This document shows, one piece after another, positions 12,471 to 23,360 of a stretch of DNA of 64,000 nucleotides (the first letter of the stretch is position 1; the number at the start of each line of letters is the position of its first letter). Origin of the DNA: Aphis gossypii (taxonomy: Eukaryota; Arthropoda; Insecta; Hemiptera; Aphididae); contig NW_026083055.1 in the NCBI RefSeq assembly GCF_020184175.1, forward strand, positions 1-64,000, read 5' to 3'. The position numbers and the translations under genes were made by a program. The notes beneath the pieces were generated by a model. That model had not been told where the DNA came from. It saw only the letters and a program-made list of their open reading frames with translations, and searched no databases.

Positions 12471-12802
12471 TGTAGTTTATGTAAATGTGTTGTTAAGGGC
12501 CAGTTGTACCATCTATGATTAAACAGTGATTAAGACTTAATCTACGATTAACGTTGTTGGGTCGTTGTACAGTGCCAGTTAACCTTCTAACCATTGATTA
12601 TTTATTCAATAATTTAATTAGCCGATTGTGCTCGATTATACTATGATTAGTTAATTTTCGGGGTTCGTTATCATTTATCATTGTTATCATATCCAAATTC
12701 AAACTTCTGAAAATATGAACTATGAGAATTTGTGTTTCTGTTTGATTTTGATTTTCAGTTTCTACTTTCTACATTTGATTTCAAACTATCGTCAAAACAA
12801 AA

Positions 12803-14000
12803 ATGAATTTTGAATATAAAGATGACTCTGATTTTTAGGTTGAGGAGTTTGAAAACTTGGCATTGTTGATAGCATATCCTAGACGGCAAATAATATTCAG
12901 GCATCGTACAGATCATTTCACTTGGTGGAGGGATGACGAGAGTTTTTCAATAGATTTCGTTTATCTAAAGATACAGTTCGTTTCATAGTGAATTTAATAG
13001 AAGATCGTATCTGTTCTCGTACTGATTGGTAAGTTCTTTTATATTATTAAGTAACTGTTAGCCTACTATTATAGTTTTAAATTTATTTAGGAATCATGCC
13101 GTAAGTCTAGAATATAAAGTATTACTCACATTAAGATACTATGCTACTGGATTTATGTTGGTGGTGTGTGGAGACTTCATCGGAATACACAAATCTATTG
13201 CAAGTCGTATAGTGAGGCTTGTATCTTGTGTTATTGCTACATTGCGTCCACAATTTATTCACTTTCCTCGCAATGAAAATTATATTAAAAAGACAAAACA
13301 AGATTTTTATAATATCGCCAAGTTCTCTATGGTTATTGGTGCAATGGATTATACGCATGTTAAGATTCGATCACCTGGAGGAGATAACGCAGAAGCCTAT
13401 AGAAACAGAAAACATTTTTTCTCTATTAATGTTCAAACTATTTGTGATGCTAATTTAAAAATCCTAGATATTGTTTAAAAATGGCCTGGATCATCCCATG
13501 ATTCCACTATTTTCAGTATCTCTGCAATAAGAGGTAAATTTGAAAGATGGGAAATTAAGGATTGCTTATTAGTAGCAAACAGTGGCTATGCTCAACGCAA
13601 CTTTGTAATGACTCTAGTTGTAAACTCTCAAACAGTTATTGATCCAATATCAGGTATAACTGAAGCAGCTATTAACAAATATAATGAGTCTCTAATTCGA
13701 ACAAGGAATACAGTTGAACGAAGTTATGGTGTCTGGAAACGTAGATTTCCAATTGTAGCAACCGGTATAAATGTAATAGTGTCATCGTCTCAAAGTATAA
13801 TTGTTGCCACAGCTGTACTGCATAATATAGCTTGTAATTTTGATGAAAGAATGCCCAGAAAAATTAATGAAGTTGAATACTTAATTAAGATCACTGACTT
13901 TAACAACCCAGATGGTGACAATATGGGTGGTAGAAATACAGTTAATATTAATAATAATATAAGAAAAAAGTTACTTCGTTATTTTCAAAATGTAGTTTAA
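12803..14000 (+). pseudogene. Harbinger DDE nuclease (HARBI1-like)
   Basis: Exon 1 (12803 to about 13025) holds the N-terminal region (RTDHFTWWRDDE, RLSKDTVRFI) and ends at a GTAAGT donor; it contains a TAG and a frame change. Exon 2 starts after AG at about 13091. It includes FSMVIGAMDYTHVKI (first catalytic Asp), YRNRKHFFSINVQ and WPGSSHDSTIF. ERSYGVWKRRFPIV near 13718 carries the last acidic residue. A TAA at 13476 interrupts an otherwise continuous frame (13155-14000 is one frame). In HARBI1-like proteins this enzyme cuts and pastes the element together with the Myb-like partner. The conserved DGGY-type motif is seen as NSGYAQRNFVM, so its Asp appears changed to Asn, another sign of inactivity. 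Confidence 0.83.
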
Positions 14001-14224
14001 TAGTACAAAGTGTGATATTTATAAATTATAATTATTTGTTTTTCTGTGCAAGATTTTATAACATGTGACTTAACTCTAATTTATAAAAAAACAATATTAG
14101 TTATAACATATTTAAATATAATATTATACTTTTAACAAATAAAAATAAAAAACAATTATAACAGACTAGTTTGAAAAATTTACAAAATTATAATGTATTA
14201 TAATGTATACCTATAATTTTTTTT

Positions 14225-16707
14225 TTCCTTTTTCAGTAATAGTATTTGTTTTTGCAGCTGTAAATTACCCATTTCTACGTTGTGTTTTTCGGACATTATC
14301 TTTATTTTTGTTTCCTGTTTTTCACGCATTAAGGTCATTTTTAATTTATGTTACTCCATAAACGCAATTTGTTGTTGTTCAGTTAATGATGCCCGGGAAG
14401 ATGCTCAACTAGTTATTTTGTCTCGGTAAACTTTATGTTTTTTTGTAACATGTCAATCTAAAAACAAATACCAATATTGAAAAATAGAATTTTTATATAC
14501 ATGGTATAATATAGTATATGTTTTTGAATTTGTATAACAGATAGTTCTAGGTGAAAAAATTGATTCAAGTGTGTACATTAAATTACAAAATTACAAAAAA
14601 GTGGGTTACACTCTTCTTTATATTATTAGGTGTATATTGAGTCATTTTAATTGATGTATCAAATTTGATTTCAATGATATAAATTCATTGTATACAAAAA
14701 ATGATTCTGAGCGAAGACTAACCGCCTATAATATTAATAAGTTTTTATTGTAATGATATTATTGTGATTAAAGTAATTTATTTTATTATTTGGCATTAGT
14801 ACAATAGTATGTTAAATTATTTTTGGCCAAAAAAATACATTTGAAATGTCATTGTGTATATAAAATACAATAATATTATAATATTAAACTCAAAAGTTTC
14901 GTATACCTAACCACAAATAATATTTTCAAATTATAACTAAATAACTAAAATCATTATTCTTGGTTTTAATATGTTATTTCTTTCAAATAACAACTTAAAA
15001 TGTGTATAAAAAACGGAAATGAAGATAGAAAATTTTGCTTACGAGTTGTTTTACGGAGAAACGGTTAGATTTTGGGATATAAAATTGATATTAATTGGAT
15101 CCTTTTAACGAGCAACACAAAATGTATATTTTGGATTTGCCAAAAACTCAAATCTGAAGATTTTTAAAACATCAAAAATGTCTGTTTTATAAAAAACCAA
15201 AAATGTTAAATAACAAAATTTTAACTTCAAACACTCATAAATAATTATTGTGGATTTATGCTTTATTTTTTTTTTCATTTTCACTAAAAAACACTTAGAG
15301 GAACAATGTATTTCATTTTTAACCTTTTTGTCCATGTAAAACTTTTTGTATAAATATTTATAGGAAATAATCAAAAAAAGTAACATTATTCAATTTTGAA
15401 TTCTCAAATCACCTAAATTTGGATTCCCACCAGAAAGTCAATGAAGTTAAAAATCAAATTATTATTTTGAATACTTGTTGTGTAAATAGACACAAATTAA
15501 AATAAAATAAAAACACATCATTGTAAATCAATACATTAATAAATATTGCTCCACTCAGAATCTAAAATAATATAATTACCTATTACAAATTTAAAATTAT
15601 ACCTAATAAGTTTCACTTGATCACTTTTAGCAAGGCGACATCAATATATAATAAAAAAATTCATACCAGCTGCTGAAGCATTACTGGCTGTTAAAGATGA
15701 CTTGGATTTTAAGTCTGCAAATGTGTAGGTTTTCCAATCTTTTTTCGTAGATATGGATTTATTGTTTACTGCTTCACTGTTATATGGTTCTATTACAAAA
15801 GAAAAATATTTCAAAATAATGCAGACAAATGTATTATGATCTATATTTTGAATTCTTATGAATTATACTAATTGTTAATTTTTTAACAGTTCTAGTGTTA
15901 CCTAACATGTTTTAATGTATAATTTATTAAAAAAATGCATACCTGCTGAAGCTCCTCTGGGTCTATATCTAAACAATAATATTACAATATAATGAATACC
16001 ATAATTGTATACACATAATATTATTCAAATAAATATATTTTATTTATCTTATGAGTTATTTACCAAATGTAAATGTTTTAATAAAACTAGTGTTATTTAA
16101 CATACCTTCAAAATTGATAGTTATAATTTGTTCGTCATTAATGCAATCATTATTTTCATTTTCCGTCAGATTAGTTTCCCACGTATCATTAACATAGTCT
16201 GAATCAAAAACTGCAGGTTCCCCTGTCATCTTAGTGTGTAACATTTCTCCAACTGTCGTAACTGTTGATGGTTCAGGAAACAATCTCGTTGGTCTACCTC
16301 CAGTGCCCCGACGGAATACCCTTTCATCGGCATAATGTTTTTTTACTACTTGCTTGATGTTGTCATATTTATTTTTCAAGATTAGTGCCGTACGGAGATT
16401 TTCAATGGACTAGCTATTATACTCATCTTGAATAATGATCCATGCTTCTTTTTTCATTCTTATCAAAATTAAAATAAAATAAAGTAATGGCAGTTTGAAT
16501 ATTATTCAATAATTAGATTAGAATATTGAAAAATAAATTTAACAAAGTAGTATTTTAATAAATAATTGTATCCTCTTACTTTGCATTTACGGTATCGGTT
16601 TTTATACATTCAATTACTGATTTATGCTTCTTCACAAGAGATACTAAAAAATCAGTTTCAGATGCCGAAAAGTTAGCTGAACGTTTCAGTTTACTTGAAG
16701 AGTCCAT
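14225..16707 (-). pseudogene. Harbinger Myb/SANT-like DNA-binding protein
   Basis: Minus strand, ATG at 16707. Exon 1 (16707 to about 16583) reads MDSSSKLKRSANFSASETDF and ends at a GTAAGAGG donor. Exon 2 (about 16457-16056) includes KKEAWIIIQDEYNS, a TAG stop, then ENLRTALILKNKYDNIK and RGTGGRPTR, the zeste/FSBP-like Myb_DNA-bind_5 type domain. A further exon at about 15790-15660 reads KDWKTYTFADLKSK. The last exon at about 14450-14225 is a coiled coil (SLTEQQQIAFME, then MREKQETKIKIMSEK) with two more stops. Harbinger elements need such a protein for nuclear import of the nuclease and recognition of the ends. Splice sites other than exon 1 are estimates. Confidence 0.72.
14703..15562. repeat. 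Non-autonomous element with GATTCTGAG ends
   Basis: Left end GATTCTGAGCGAAG (14703-14716) is mirrored by CTCCACTCAGAATC (15549-15562). The interior is A/T-rich, has no convincing gene, and lies between exons of the Harbinger Myb-like gene. A related end (ctccgttcagaatc, about 35567-35580, preceded by the same atcattgtaaaatcaataca word) occurs in the large element further right, so this is a dispersed family. I could not define a TSD, so the outer borders are approximate. Confidence 0.55.
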
Positions 16708-17031
16708 TTTATATTCGTAAATTCATAATGTACGTTATATGAATATAAATTTTAAATTATATAATATAATATTATAATATTATTATTTATTATTTCATAT
16801 TAAAATGATATCATGATTATGATTGCTGATAAGACAGTGTACCGCATGAATGAGTACCAACTGTAATGAAAAATAATGAAAATATCGTATAAAAACAATA
16901 ACACCATGTTTTTTATCATCGATTAACTAATCACACCTAAATCGCCAACCGTACAACACTCGGAGATTTAATCAAGGGTTAACATTTAATCGCCGATTAG
17001 CTAAACACAGAACGGTACAACTGGCCCATTA

Positions 17032-19440
17032 GGTTTAACCCATACCCGTGTACGCGATCACGATCATTTGACTGGAAAATTCAGACAGACCTTATGTAAT
17101 AGATGTAGTTTAAGTCCTAAACACCTTAACAACCGAAATATGTACCAGTTTTTCTACACAATCTCTCCAATTATGATGCACATTTCATAATTACAGAACT
17201 CGATTTCAACTCGAAAATAATTAATGTAATACCAAATAGTAAGGAAAAGTTCATTTCGTTTTCCAAATATATAAGTAATAAATTCAGCATTAGGTTCGTT
17301 GATACAATTTGATTTATGTCTACACGCTTGTCAACTTTAACCACAAACCTTGTAACACAGGACTTGGAGAAATGTCGTGAAACCGGAAAACATTTCTCCA
17401 ATAATGAAATGCCACTTGTCACCCGTAAAGGTGTTTATACATAAGACTATACAGATGATTGGTCTAAGCTTGAACTTACCTCGTTACCATCGATTAAAGA
17501 TTTTTATAGTACTCTGATAAAAGAACATATCAAAGATTCGGAATATCAGTTTGCGACAGAGTTTGGAACCATTTCAACTGTCAAACGCTGGGTGAGTATT
17601 CAGATCTTTATTTAAAAATCGATGTATTACTTTTGGCCCATGTTCGAAAATTTCCAAGACCTTTGCTTAAACACATAACACCTAGATCCAACATACTACT
17701 TTAAAGCTCCAGTATTTTCCTTTGATGCGATGTTAAAGTACACGGGGATAAAATTGGAATTACTTTCAGATTATGAAATGCTCCTCATGTTTCAAGATGG
17801 TAAGTAAATTGAAATTTTGTAATTTTTATATACATAGAACTACATTTTTTTTTTATATATATAGGTATTCGAAGTGGACACACACAAGCCAGCATGTGGT
17901 GTGCGAAATCCAACAATGAAAAAACACCAGATTTTAACCCATCACACCCCAAATCATGGCTTGTTTATCAGGATTGTAAGTTTATTTATTTATAATAATT
18001 ATACAGTTAAGTCAACTTTTTTTTTTAACTCTGGGTAACAATCTTTATGGGGAATGAGTAGTTTCATGCCTTTGTTGGTGTTGGGCTGGAAATATTCAAG
18101 ACTCGTCGCGTAATGGAAGGACGGCACTTTATTATTATAATGATATTATATAGTAATATAATAATATTAATTACAATAGTAACTTAATGCACGTTTGGCG
18201 ACTATTGTTCACAAGAGACTGCCGACCGACCCCACGACTGGACCGTTCGCGAGTCGCGCTCTCGAGAACTTGGATAAGCAGTCACGTTGCGATAACGACC
18301 ACGACACCTTATGGTAACTTTAAGTGGGTCAAACCATCATTCAATGGATTAAACGATTTTACCGAAAATTCTGAAATAGGACAAATTTACGAGGTTGATA
18401 TTGCTTATACGAAAGAACTTTACGATAAGCATAATGACCTACCATTTCTTCCACAAAATAACTTACCACCAAGCTCAAAAGTATGGAAACTTATAGCTAC
18501 ATTCGAGACTAAAAAAAATTTTATTGTTCACTATCATAATCTTCAACAAGCGTTAATCAATGGACTAATTATTGAAAAAGTAAATTTTGTTTGTTATTTT
18601 TATATTAAAAATGTTAAATATTTATATAATGCAGGTGCATAGAGTAGTTCAATTCAAGCAATCACCGTGGCTTGAACCATATATAATTTTAAATACTGAA
18701 ATGAGAATGACCTTAATGTATGATTACCATTATAATGTTATGCAAAAACATTATGGCGATAAAATTGAGCTCATGTACATAGATACCGGAAAATTATCAT
18801 CATCATCATTATTATTATTATTATCTTTTTTAATATTATTTGTATTGTTTTAGACTCACTGGTGTACTTTATTCAGACCGATGACTTTTACAAAGATTTG
18901 GTGAATAATTCTAACTTACTTGATCGAATGGACACCTCGAATTTACCCCGGCACCATCCCTGTTACATTGCTAAACGAAAGGAGATTCCAGGGCTGCTTT
19001 CCAATGAAACGGATGGGGAGATTATGATCGAGTTCTGTGCGTTTTGAGCCAAGTCATATGCATACATTCTTCAAGGCAAAGAGAAGATCAAAGCTAAAGG
19101 AATCCGTAGACATGTGGTAAAGAATCAATTGAACTTTAAAGATCATTTGCGATGTCTATTTAGTGATACAAGCTTGACAGTAAAGACAGATAATATCTCT
19201 ATCCGTTCATTTAAACATAAATTTAAGACTATCAAATCAAGCAAATTAACTTATAATAATTTTGATGATAAGAAGGTTATACTCGAGGATAAGGTACACA
19301 CATTAGCATATGGACACTATCGAATTGAGTAGGATATAATAAAGATATATTCTCTACAGTTATTCTAATTAAAATATTTTTATAGGGAGGCTGAAACGAA
19401 TGAACAGTCAGCAGCAATGATGGATGAAATTTGAAATAAA
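17032..19440 (+). pseudogene. Polinton DNA polymerase B, C-terminal half
   Basis: Continues the polymerase begun at 6979. The VRDHDHLTG motif is at 17055. Exonuclease and palm segments follow in several frames (NSKEKFISFSKYI, ENFQDLC, FDAMLKYTGIKLELL). Motif A is split by an intron-like gap (SWLVYQDC at 17955, NNLYG near 18038). After a solo LTR (18073-18306) come YEVDIAYTKELYDKHNDLPF, then QSPWLEPYIILNTEMR, which jumps straight to MTLMYDYHYNVMQKHYG. About 90 residues including the motif B region are missing. Motif C is split: MYIDT near 18780 and DSLVY near 18853. The C-terminus (HTLAYGHYRIE) ends at 19332, with a remnant NEQSAAMMDEI to 19435. Stops include TGA at 19046. It cannot be active. 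Confidence 0.82.
18073..18306. mobile_element. Solo LTR (family 2), 234 bp, 4-bp TSD
   Basis: Begins TGTTGGTGTT and ends CCACGACA, flanked by cctt on both sides (18069-18072 and 18307-18310). Removing it with one TSD copy puts ATG CCT next to TAT GGT AAC, matching the polymerase protein, so the borders are confirmed by the host frame. The interior is GC-richer than the neighbourhood in its second half. No retrotransposon genes are present. Confidence 0.82.
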
Positions 19441-19821
19441 ATTGTATGCAAATAATTGTATTAACACTTAATTTTGAAATACTGAATATTATAATTTATA
19501 CCATTGTATACAATGTAGAATATTATAATGTAAATTATATTATATATATGATATTCATAATTTTATGGGATTAACATACCATTTTAATATAATGTATACA
19601 TTGTAGGGGAAAAAATATATAATATATTTACAATTTTATGTGATGAAGATACCATCTTTTTAAGACGAATACTTTAAACAATGTGCATTGTTGTGGATTA
19701 AAATCCATATGAAAAATACAACATGGTAGTGTTTCTCCGTTCAATTGACAAAGCCGTGAACAATCTAAGTTTTCAAAGTTGAAGACGGTAGCGTCTGCAA
19801 ACCTTTAACGTAAATTCGATC
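19441..19821. other. Polinton intergenic remnant, no gene seen
   Basis: An AT-rich stretch between the polymerase end and a solo LTR. It contains several imperfect copies of the word attgtata/tatacaatgt. I see no coding frame or RNA gene. Confidence 0.5.
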
Positions 19822-20343
19822 TGTAGTAACCCGTCGCTCTCACCGCTGGGTTGGTGCACGCTTCTTTTACGACGAGTGCACGTTCGCTGCTACTTGGAGT
19901 GGAAGAGGTTGGAAAGATGTATATAATAAATATTAAAACTTGATTGATTTATAAACGTTAAGTTACAACTATTTATTGCACTGTATCAAATTAATTAATT
20001 AATTTATTATAATTAAAAGTTTTTCGACAGAATAGTATTCTATCGGAGAGTAAGTGTTGTGAGAACGTCTCCCTAGAGGCTTCGGGTAAGCATGGGTGAC
20101 ATGTTGTGTGTAATACTTGTAAGACTTCTCTGACTTCTCTGATCAGAGCTTGTGAATGGCTCCTATTTATATGGGGACATACCCTGATTAGGATAAGATG
20201 AATGACGTTATAGAAAACTGTTATAATAATCTAAATCGGTGTTTACCAATGAGAAGGCCCGATTAGTGGCCTATTCCGGCGGCGTGATGTTGTGTTTGAC
20301 CTTTTGCACTATAGGTTTTCCATAACTACGTCAGCTTACTACA
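19822..20343 (+). mobile_element. Solo LTR (family 1, second copy), 522 bp
   Basis: Begins TGTAGTAACCC and ends GCTTACTACA, the same ends as the LTR at 9722-10154. Both copies share the word GCACGCTTCTTTTACGACGA near the start and a TATA box with AATAAA after it (near 19915-19930). The flanks are gatc and tatc, so the 4-bp TSD has one mismatch, suggesting an older insertion. It lies between the Polinton polymerase and integrase genes. Confidence 0.75.
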
Positions 20344-20499
20344 TATCAAATTTTAATGATTGAAATATTTTCTGTGTTTCTCCATACTTGACATCGCCAT
20401 ACTCCAATGATAAGCCATGCTGCAACCGTTCAAGCCAACTGTTTACGCTTTGACTTTTTGCGTCTTGTTTGAAAGAAATATGTTTAAATAATTTTGTTT

Positions 20500-21205
20500 A
20501 TTTTTACTATTGTGAATATTTCTGTTGACCCATTAGGTAAAAATCCTTTTGTAAAAACTCCTTTCTGAGTGCTTATTCGAACTTTATCTCCAACACAAAT
20601 TTTACTTTTCTATTAGTTATTGTGCGTTGTTTTAAATTCACTAGTGCAGGATTTTCTTCCACCTGGACCGGTGTCATCCCAATCGTTCTATGTTTTGAAT
20701 TTTTGTAATTGTCTATCAGGATGGGCAAAATAGATACCCATTTATGAGAACCCTGATCAGTAAACTCTCTATACATGTTTGTTTTTAAAGTTTGGCTAAA
20801 CCTTTCAACAAAAAAAGCTTTTATCGTTGAATATGTGCTATACTTTTTTATATTATGCTCTGTCATAAACATGTCAAATTTCAAATTGTAAAATTTTTTT
20901 CCATTATCTACTTGCAGCAGTTTAGACAATTTATCAATAAGTATTTTTGGACATGGCGCCGGTCACTTCACAAACCGTTTTTGTTTTTAATGGTATAGCC
21001 CAGGTGAATTTCGTGAAGCAGACAATCACACAGAGAATATACTTGTATCCATTGTTTTTCTTTGAAAGTGGTATCATCTCGACCAAGTCTGCCTGCCATA
21101 AATCGTTTTTTTCCGTAAACATTTACTGTTCGTCTAGTATAATTTTTCCTAGCCGGTCTGTGAAGTTCGATTGCTATGTCACGTTTAGACATTTGGTATT
21201 TTCTT
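20500..21205 (-). pseudogene. Polinton integrase (retroviral-type)
   Basis: Minus strand in three frames. 21192-20968 begins MSKRDIAIELHRPARKNYTRR. At an A-run near 21105 the frame shifts to NDLWQADLVEM (first Asp) and then YILCVIVCFTKFTWAIPLKTKT. A second shift near 20940 leads to LQVDNGKKFYN (second Asp) and FVERFSQTLKTNMY (Glu of the D,D-35-E triad), then ILIDNYKNSKHRT. A third shift near 20590 brings in GDKVRISTQKGVF, a C-terminal barrel-like segment. The full triad is visible, but three frameshifts kill it. Integrases of this kind insert Polintons and make 6-bp TSDs. The segment upstream of the first Met is cut by a solo LTR. Confidence 0.82.
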
Positions 21206-21215
21206 TGTTATACCG

Positions 21216-22309
21216 TGTAACGGAATTTATAACACGTAGTGTATATGTTATAAATTAAGTACGTTTATTTAAATAATCACAAATAATAATAATAATAATA
21301 ATAATAATAAGTGTTTTTCTACAGTATTTTCTTTTTATTCATATAGTCATTTTAGACTTACATTGAATTAATTAATACAGATATAATTATACATATAAAA
21401 TTTAATTAATACAGATATAATTATACATATATATAAACGTTATAATAAATAGTAACACACTGACTCAGCGGCATTAACACAGGCGAACTGTATTCCAACT
21501 GGAGACAGAGTTATCAGACACTGTATACGGAGGCGTTAATACGGTCTTACCGTATTCCAGCCGTATACAGATGTACACGACAATACAAACAAGTATATAT
21601 ATTAACAATAGGACTTACGGTCACCAACTCACGCAGCGGCATTAATACGGACGTACCGTATTCCTACTGCAGTAAGTGGTGTCTGGCTGGTAGGTCTCCT
21701 CTTCCTGTCCTCCTTGGTCGGACTCCCGGGCAGTGGGCGTTGGATGGACGGCGGGCGGTATCCGGCTGGCAGACGCTTGAATTTGCTGTACGTTCGGCAC
21801 ACGACTGTCTCCGCGGTAGCGTCAGTTTGCCGACACGAGAATGATACGAGTATAGCGGCGTTAATACGAACGTATCGTATTCCGACTATACTCGGGAATA
21901 TCAGTCCTCGTCCCGGCGTCTTCGGCTCGGCGGATGAATTCGATTTTTCGGCTGTGCCCGGGGGCTACTTATGCCATGCGACCTCGACCGTAACATCGCA
22001 GAATACTGCTTGTGCATAACATGTTTTTTTATGTATTTCACCTTCCAGTTTTCAACGTTTCGTGAGTTAAATCACCACCGGTAATTTAACTAGTGTTCAA
22101 GAAATATTTGCATTATAAATATTTTTAATAATTACATTTAAATTTATTAAATGTTCACCGGCCACGCTCGGATTATTAGCATGATTCTCACCAACGCGCT
22201 CTGTTGGTAGTGTGTGTGTGCGCCTACGACTGTCGACGGTACGACAGCCTCACCGCTACCGACTGATAGCGCGCACGCTATATTCAGGAAATAACGATGT
22301 CTCGTTACA
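21216..22309. mobile_element. Solo LTR (family 3), 1094 bp, 4-bp TSD
   Basis: Begins TGTAACGGAATTT and ends GTCTCGTTACA, flanked by accg on both sides (21212-21215 and 22310-22313). It is much richer in G and C than the surroundings from 21460 on. It has (AAT)n near 21285-21310 and a short duplicated ttaattaatacagatataattatacata segment near 21370-21430. Four copies of a gcggcattaatacgg word with a small hairpin lie inside. The apparent 101-codon plus-strand frame at 21714 is probably chance in GC-rich DNA. No gag or pol is present. Confidence 0.8.
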
Positions 22310-22383
22310 ACCGGTTTCATAGAGTTCTTAAAAAACAGATAATTTTTCGTTTAAAACTTCGATGTTTCCTGCAGATTGAGAGG

Positions 22384-23033
22384 CTAAAAGAGAAGTCTTA
22401 ATCTATCAACTAACTCATTCGGATCATTCCAATATACTAAATTATGTTTTTGTAATTTCACACCGGTCCCCAAGGAAAATAGTTTACAAATAATTTGTTT
22501 ATACTTTGCACCACCTTGCTTAATATTTGTTCCGTCTAGCGTTAAATGTGCTGATGTGTGAATAAGTATTGATTTATATGTATTTAAATCACTATCAGTA
22601 TATTGCATTGGATATCTAGAAAATGATAACTCGACAAGTACCGATGTTAGCTGATAAGATGAATCTTAATAATTATTACATTGTTTTTAAATTTCACTTC
22701 TTACTGACCTAATTTAATAATACCATCAGATTTTATTCTTGGACCATATATTTTATCTTTCTCATTTTCTTCTAATGACCAGAAATTTCCAGTTCGATTA
22801 TCGGTAGCTAAATCTTCAACTGCATTCGAAATGTCATTATCATTACTTGTTTCGGGAGTCTGTGGTTTTGATGATTGGTTAAGTAATTTGTTCAGATATT
22901 CGGTTATTGGTTTAAATGTTTGTGATACATAGGATTGAAAATCGGCATCAACTGTTTTTAATGCCTCAAATGTACGTTTAATGTTTTCCTTAGCAATAAC
23001 TAATTCGTTCAATCCTGTACTATCGTCTCCCAT
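22384..23033 (-). pseudogene. Polinton-associated conserved protein
   Basis: Minus strand. 23033-22701 begins MGDDSTGLNELVIAKENIKR, contains a helical segment and a Ser/Thr/Asn-rich linker, and ends DKIYGPRIKSDGIIKLG. After a stop and frame change the protein goes on as SSYQLTSVLVELSF and then 22608-22384. That piece has YTDSDLNTYKSILIHTSAHL and the motif YWNDPNELVDRLRLL. I recognise this last motif from uncharacterised proteins next to polymerase and integrase in animal Polintons; its job is not known. The position between integrase and ATPase on the same strand supports this. The C-terminal residues after RLRLL are lost. Confidence 0.6.
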
Positions 23034-23052
23034 GGTTAATAACGTGGTTAAC

Positions 23053-23355
23053 GTACTATAGAGTTTTCTATAAACATAAACGTGTCAAATCCGTGTCGAT
23101 ACCGTCCGTTGTCACGTTCACAGTCCTTACTTATCACGACGAAATTGAATCTTCCCTTACTCCAACACTAAGTACAAAACTCTTTAAACTCGGGATAATT
23201 CATATCACCAGAGCAGTGCTCCATGTAAACGTGTTTTAAATTAGTCTCGTCTTGCTTGAATACAATTATCAAATAACTATTGTCTCGAATAAGTTGTTTT
23301 GGTATACGTGCGAATTATGGCGCCAGATAGAACACATCAATGTCAAAATATCGTC
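23053..23355 (-). pseudogene. Polinton packaging ATPase, C-terminal fragment
   Basis: Read on the minus strand from about 23355: IDVFYLA, a stop, then ARIPKQLIRDNSYLIIVFKQ, LKHVYMEHCSGDMNYPEF, a stop in the next segment, then DCERDNGRYRHGFDTFMF, ending at a TAA at about 23056. This is the C-terminal part of the FtsK/HerA-type ATPase of Polintons, which in virus-like relatives drives genome packaging. The Walker A and B motifs would lie to the right and are absent, so the Polinton is truncated at about 23360. At least two in-frame stops. Confidence 0.65.
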
Positions 23356-23360
23356 AAGTA

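Larger units (their letters stand above)
8091..12476 (-). mobile_element. Jockey/CR1-like LINE, 5'-inverted (twin-primed)
   Basis: The 3' end lies on the minus strand: a poly(T) run at 8091-8104 is the poly(A) tail, and 8881-8414 encodes the C-terminus of the reverse transcriptase protein. From about 8882 the LINE continues on the plus strand: 5' leader, ORF1 (8985-9638) and ORF2 endonuclease and RT (10159-12470). ORF2 on the plus strand stops at about the residue where the minus-strand part begins. This is the structure expected from twin priming. The insertion lies inside the Polinton polymerase. A clean TSD was not seen; short similarity (tgctt) exists near 8079 and 12470. A solo LTR interrupts it at 9722-10154. 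Confidence 0.8.
12496..17028 (+). mobile_element. PIF/Harbinger element 1 with TTA TSD
   Basis: Ends: AGGGCCAGTTGTACC at 12496-12510, inverted as GGTACAACTGGCCC at 17014-17027. TTA flanks both sides (12493-12495 and 17029-17031), the target preferred by PIF/Harbinger elements. Length is 4533 bp. It encodes the two usual proteins in divergent ends: a DDE nuclease on the plus strand (12803-14000) and a Myb/SANT-type DNA-binding protein on the minus strand (16707-14225). Subterminal regions carry repeated cgattaa words. It sits in Polinton polymerase sequence a few bases after the LINE end. An inner repeat with GATTCTGAG ends (14703-15562) is nested in it. Confidence 0.92.
6979..23360. mobile_element. 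Polinton/Maverick relic, truncated at both ends
   Basis: Four Polinton hallmark genes lie here: protein-primed family B DNA polymerase (plus strand, 6979-8090 and 17032-19440), retroviral-type integrase (minus, about 20500-21200), a conserved Polinton-associated protein (minus, 22384-23033) and an FtsK/HerA-type packaging ATPase fragment (minus, about 23053-23355). Polintons are large self-synthesising DNA transposons with virus-like genes. I find no terminal inverted repeats, capsid genes or protease, so both ends are missing. The relic has since been cut by a LINE, a PIF/Harbinger element and three solo LTRs. All four genes carry stops, frameshifts or deletions. Confidence 0.82.

Noticed and set aside
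15105..15386. Minus-strand frame of 93 codons
   Set aside because: Lys/Phe/Tyr-rich frame inside the GATTCTGAG-end repeat; no family resemblance.
21714..22019. Plus-strand frame of 101 codons in GC-rich DNA
   Set aside because: It lies wholly inside a solo LTR with exact TSD. The composition is arginine/glycine/proline-rich without any motif, so a chance frame.
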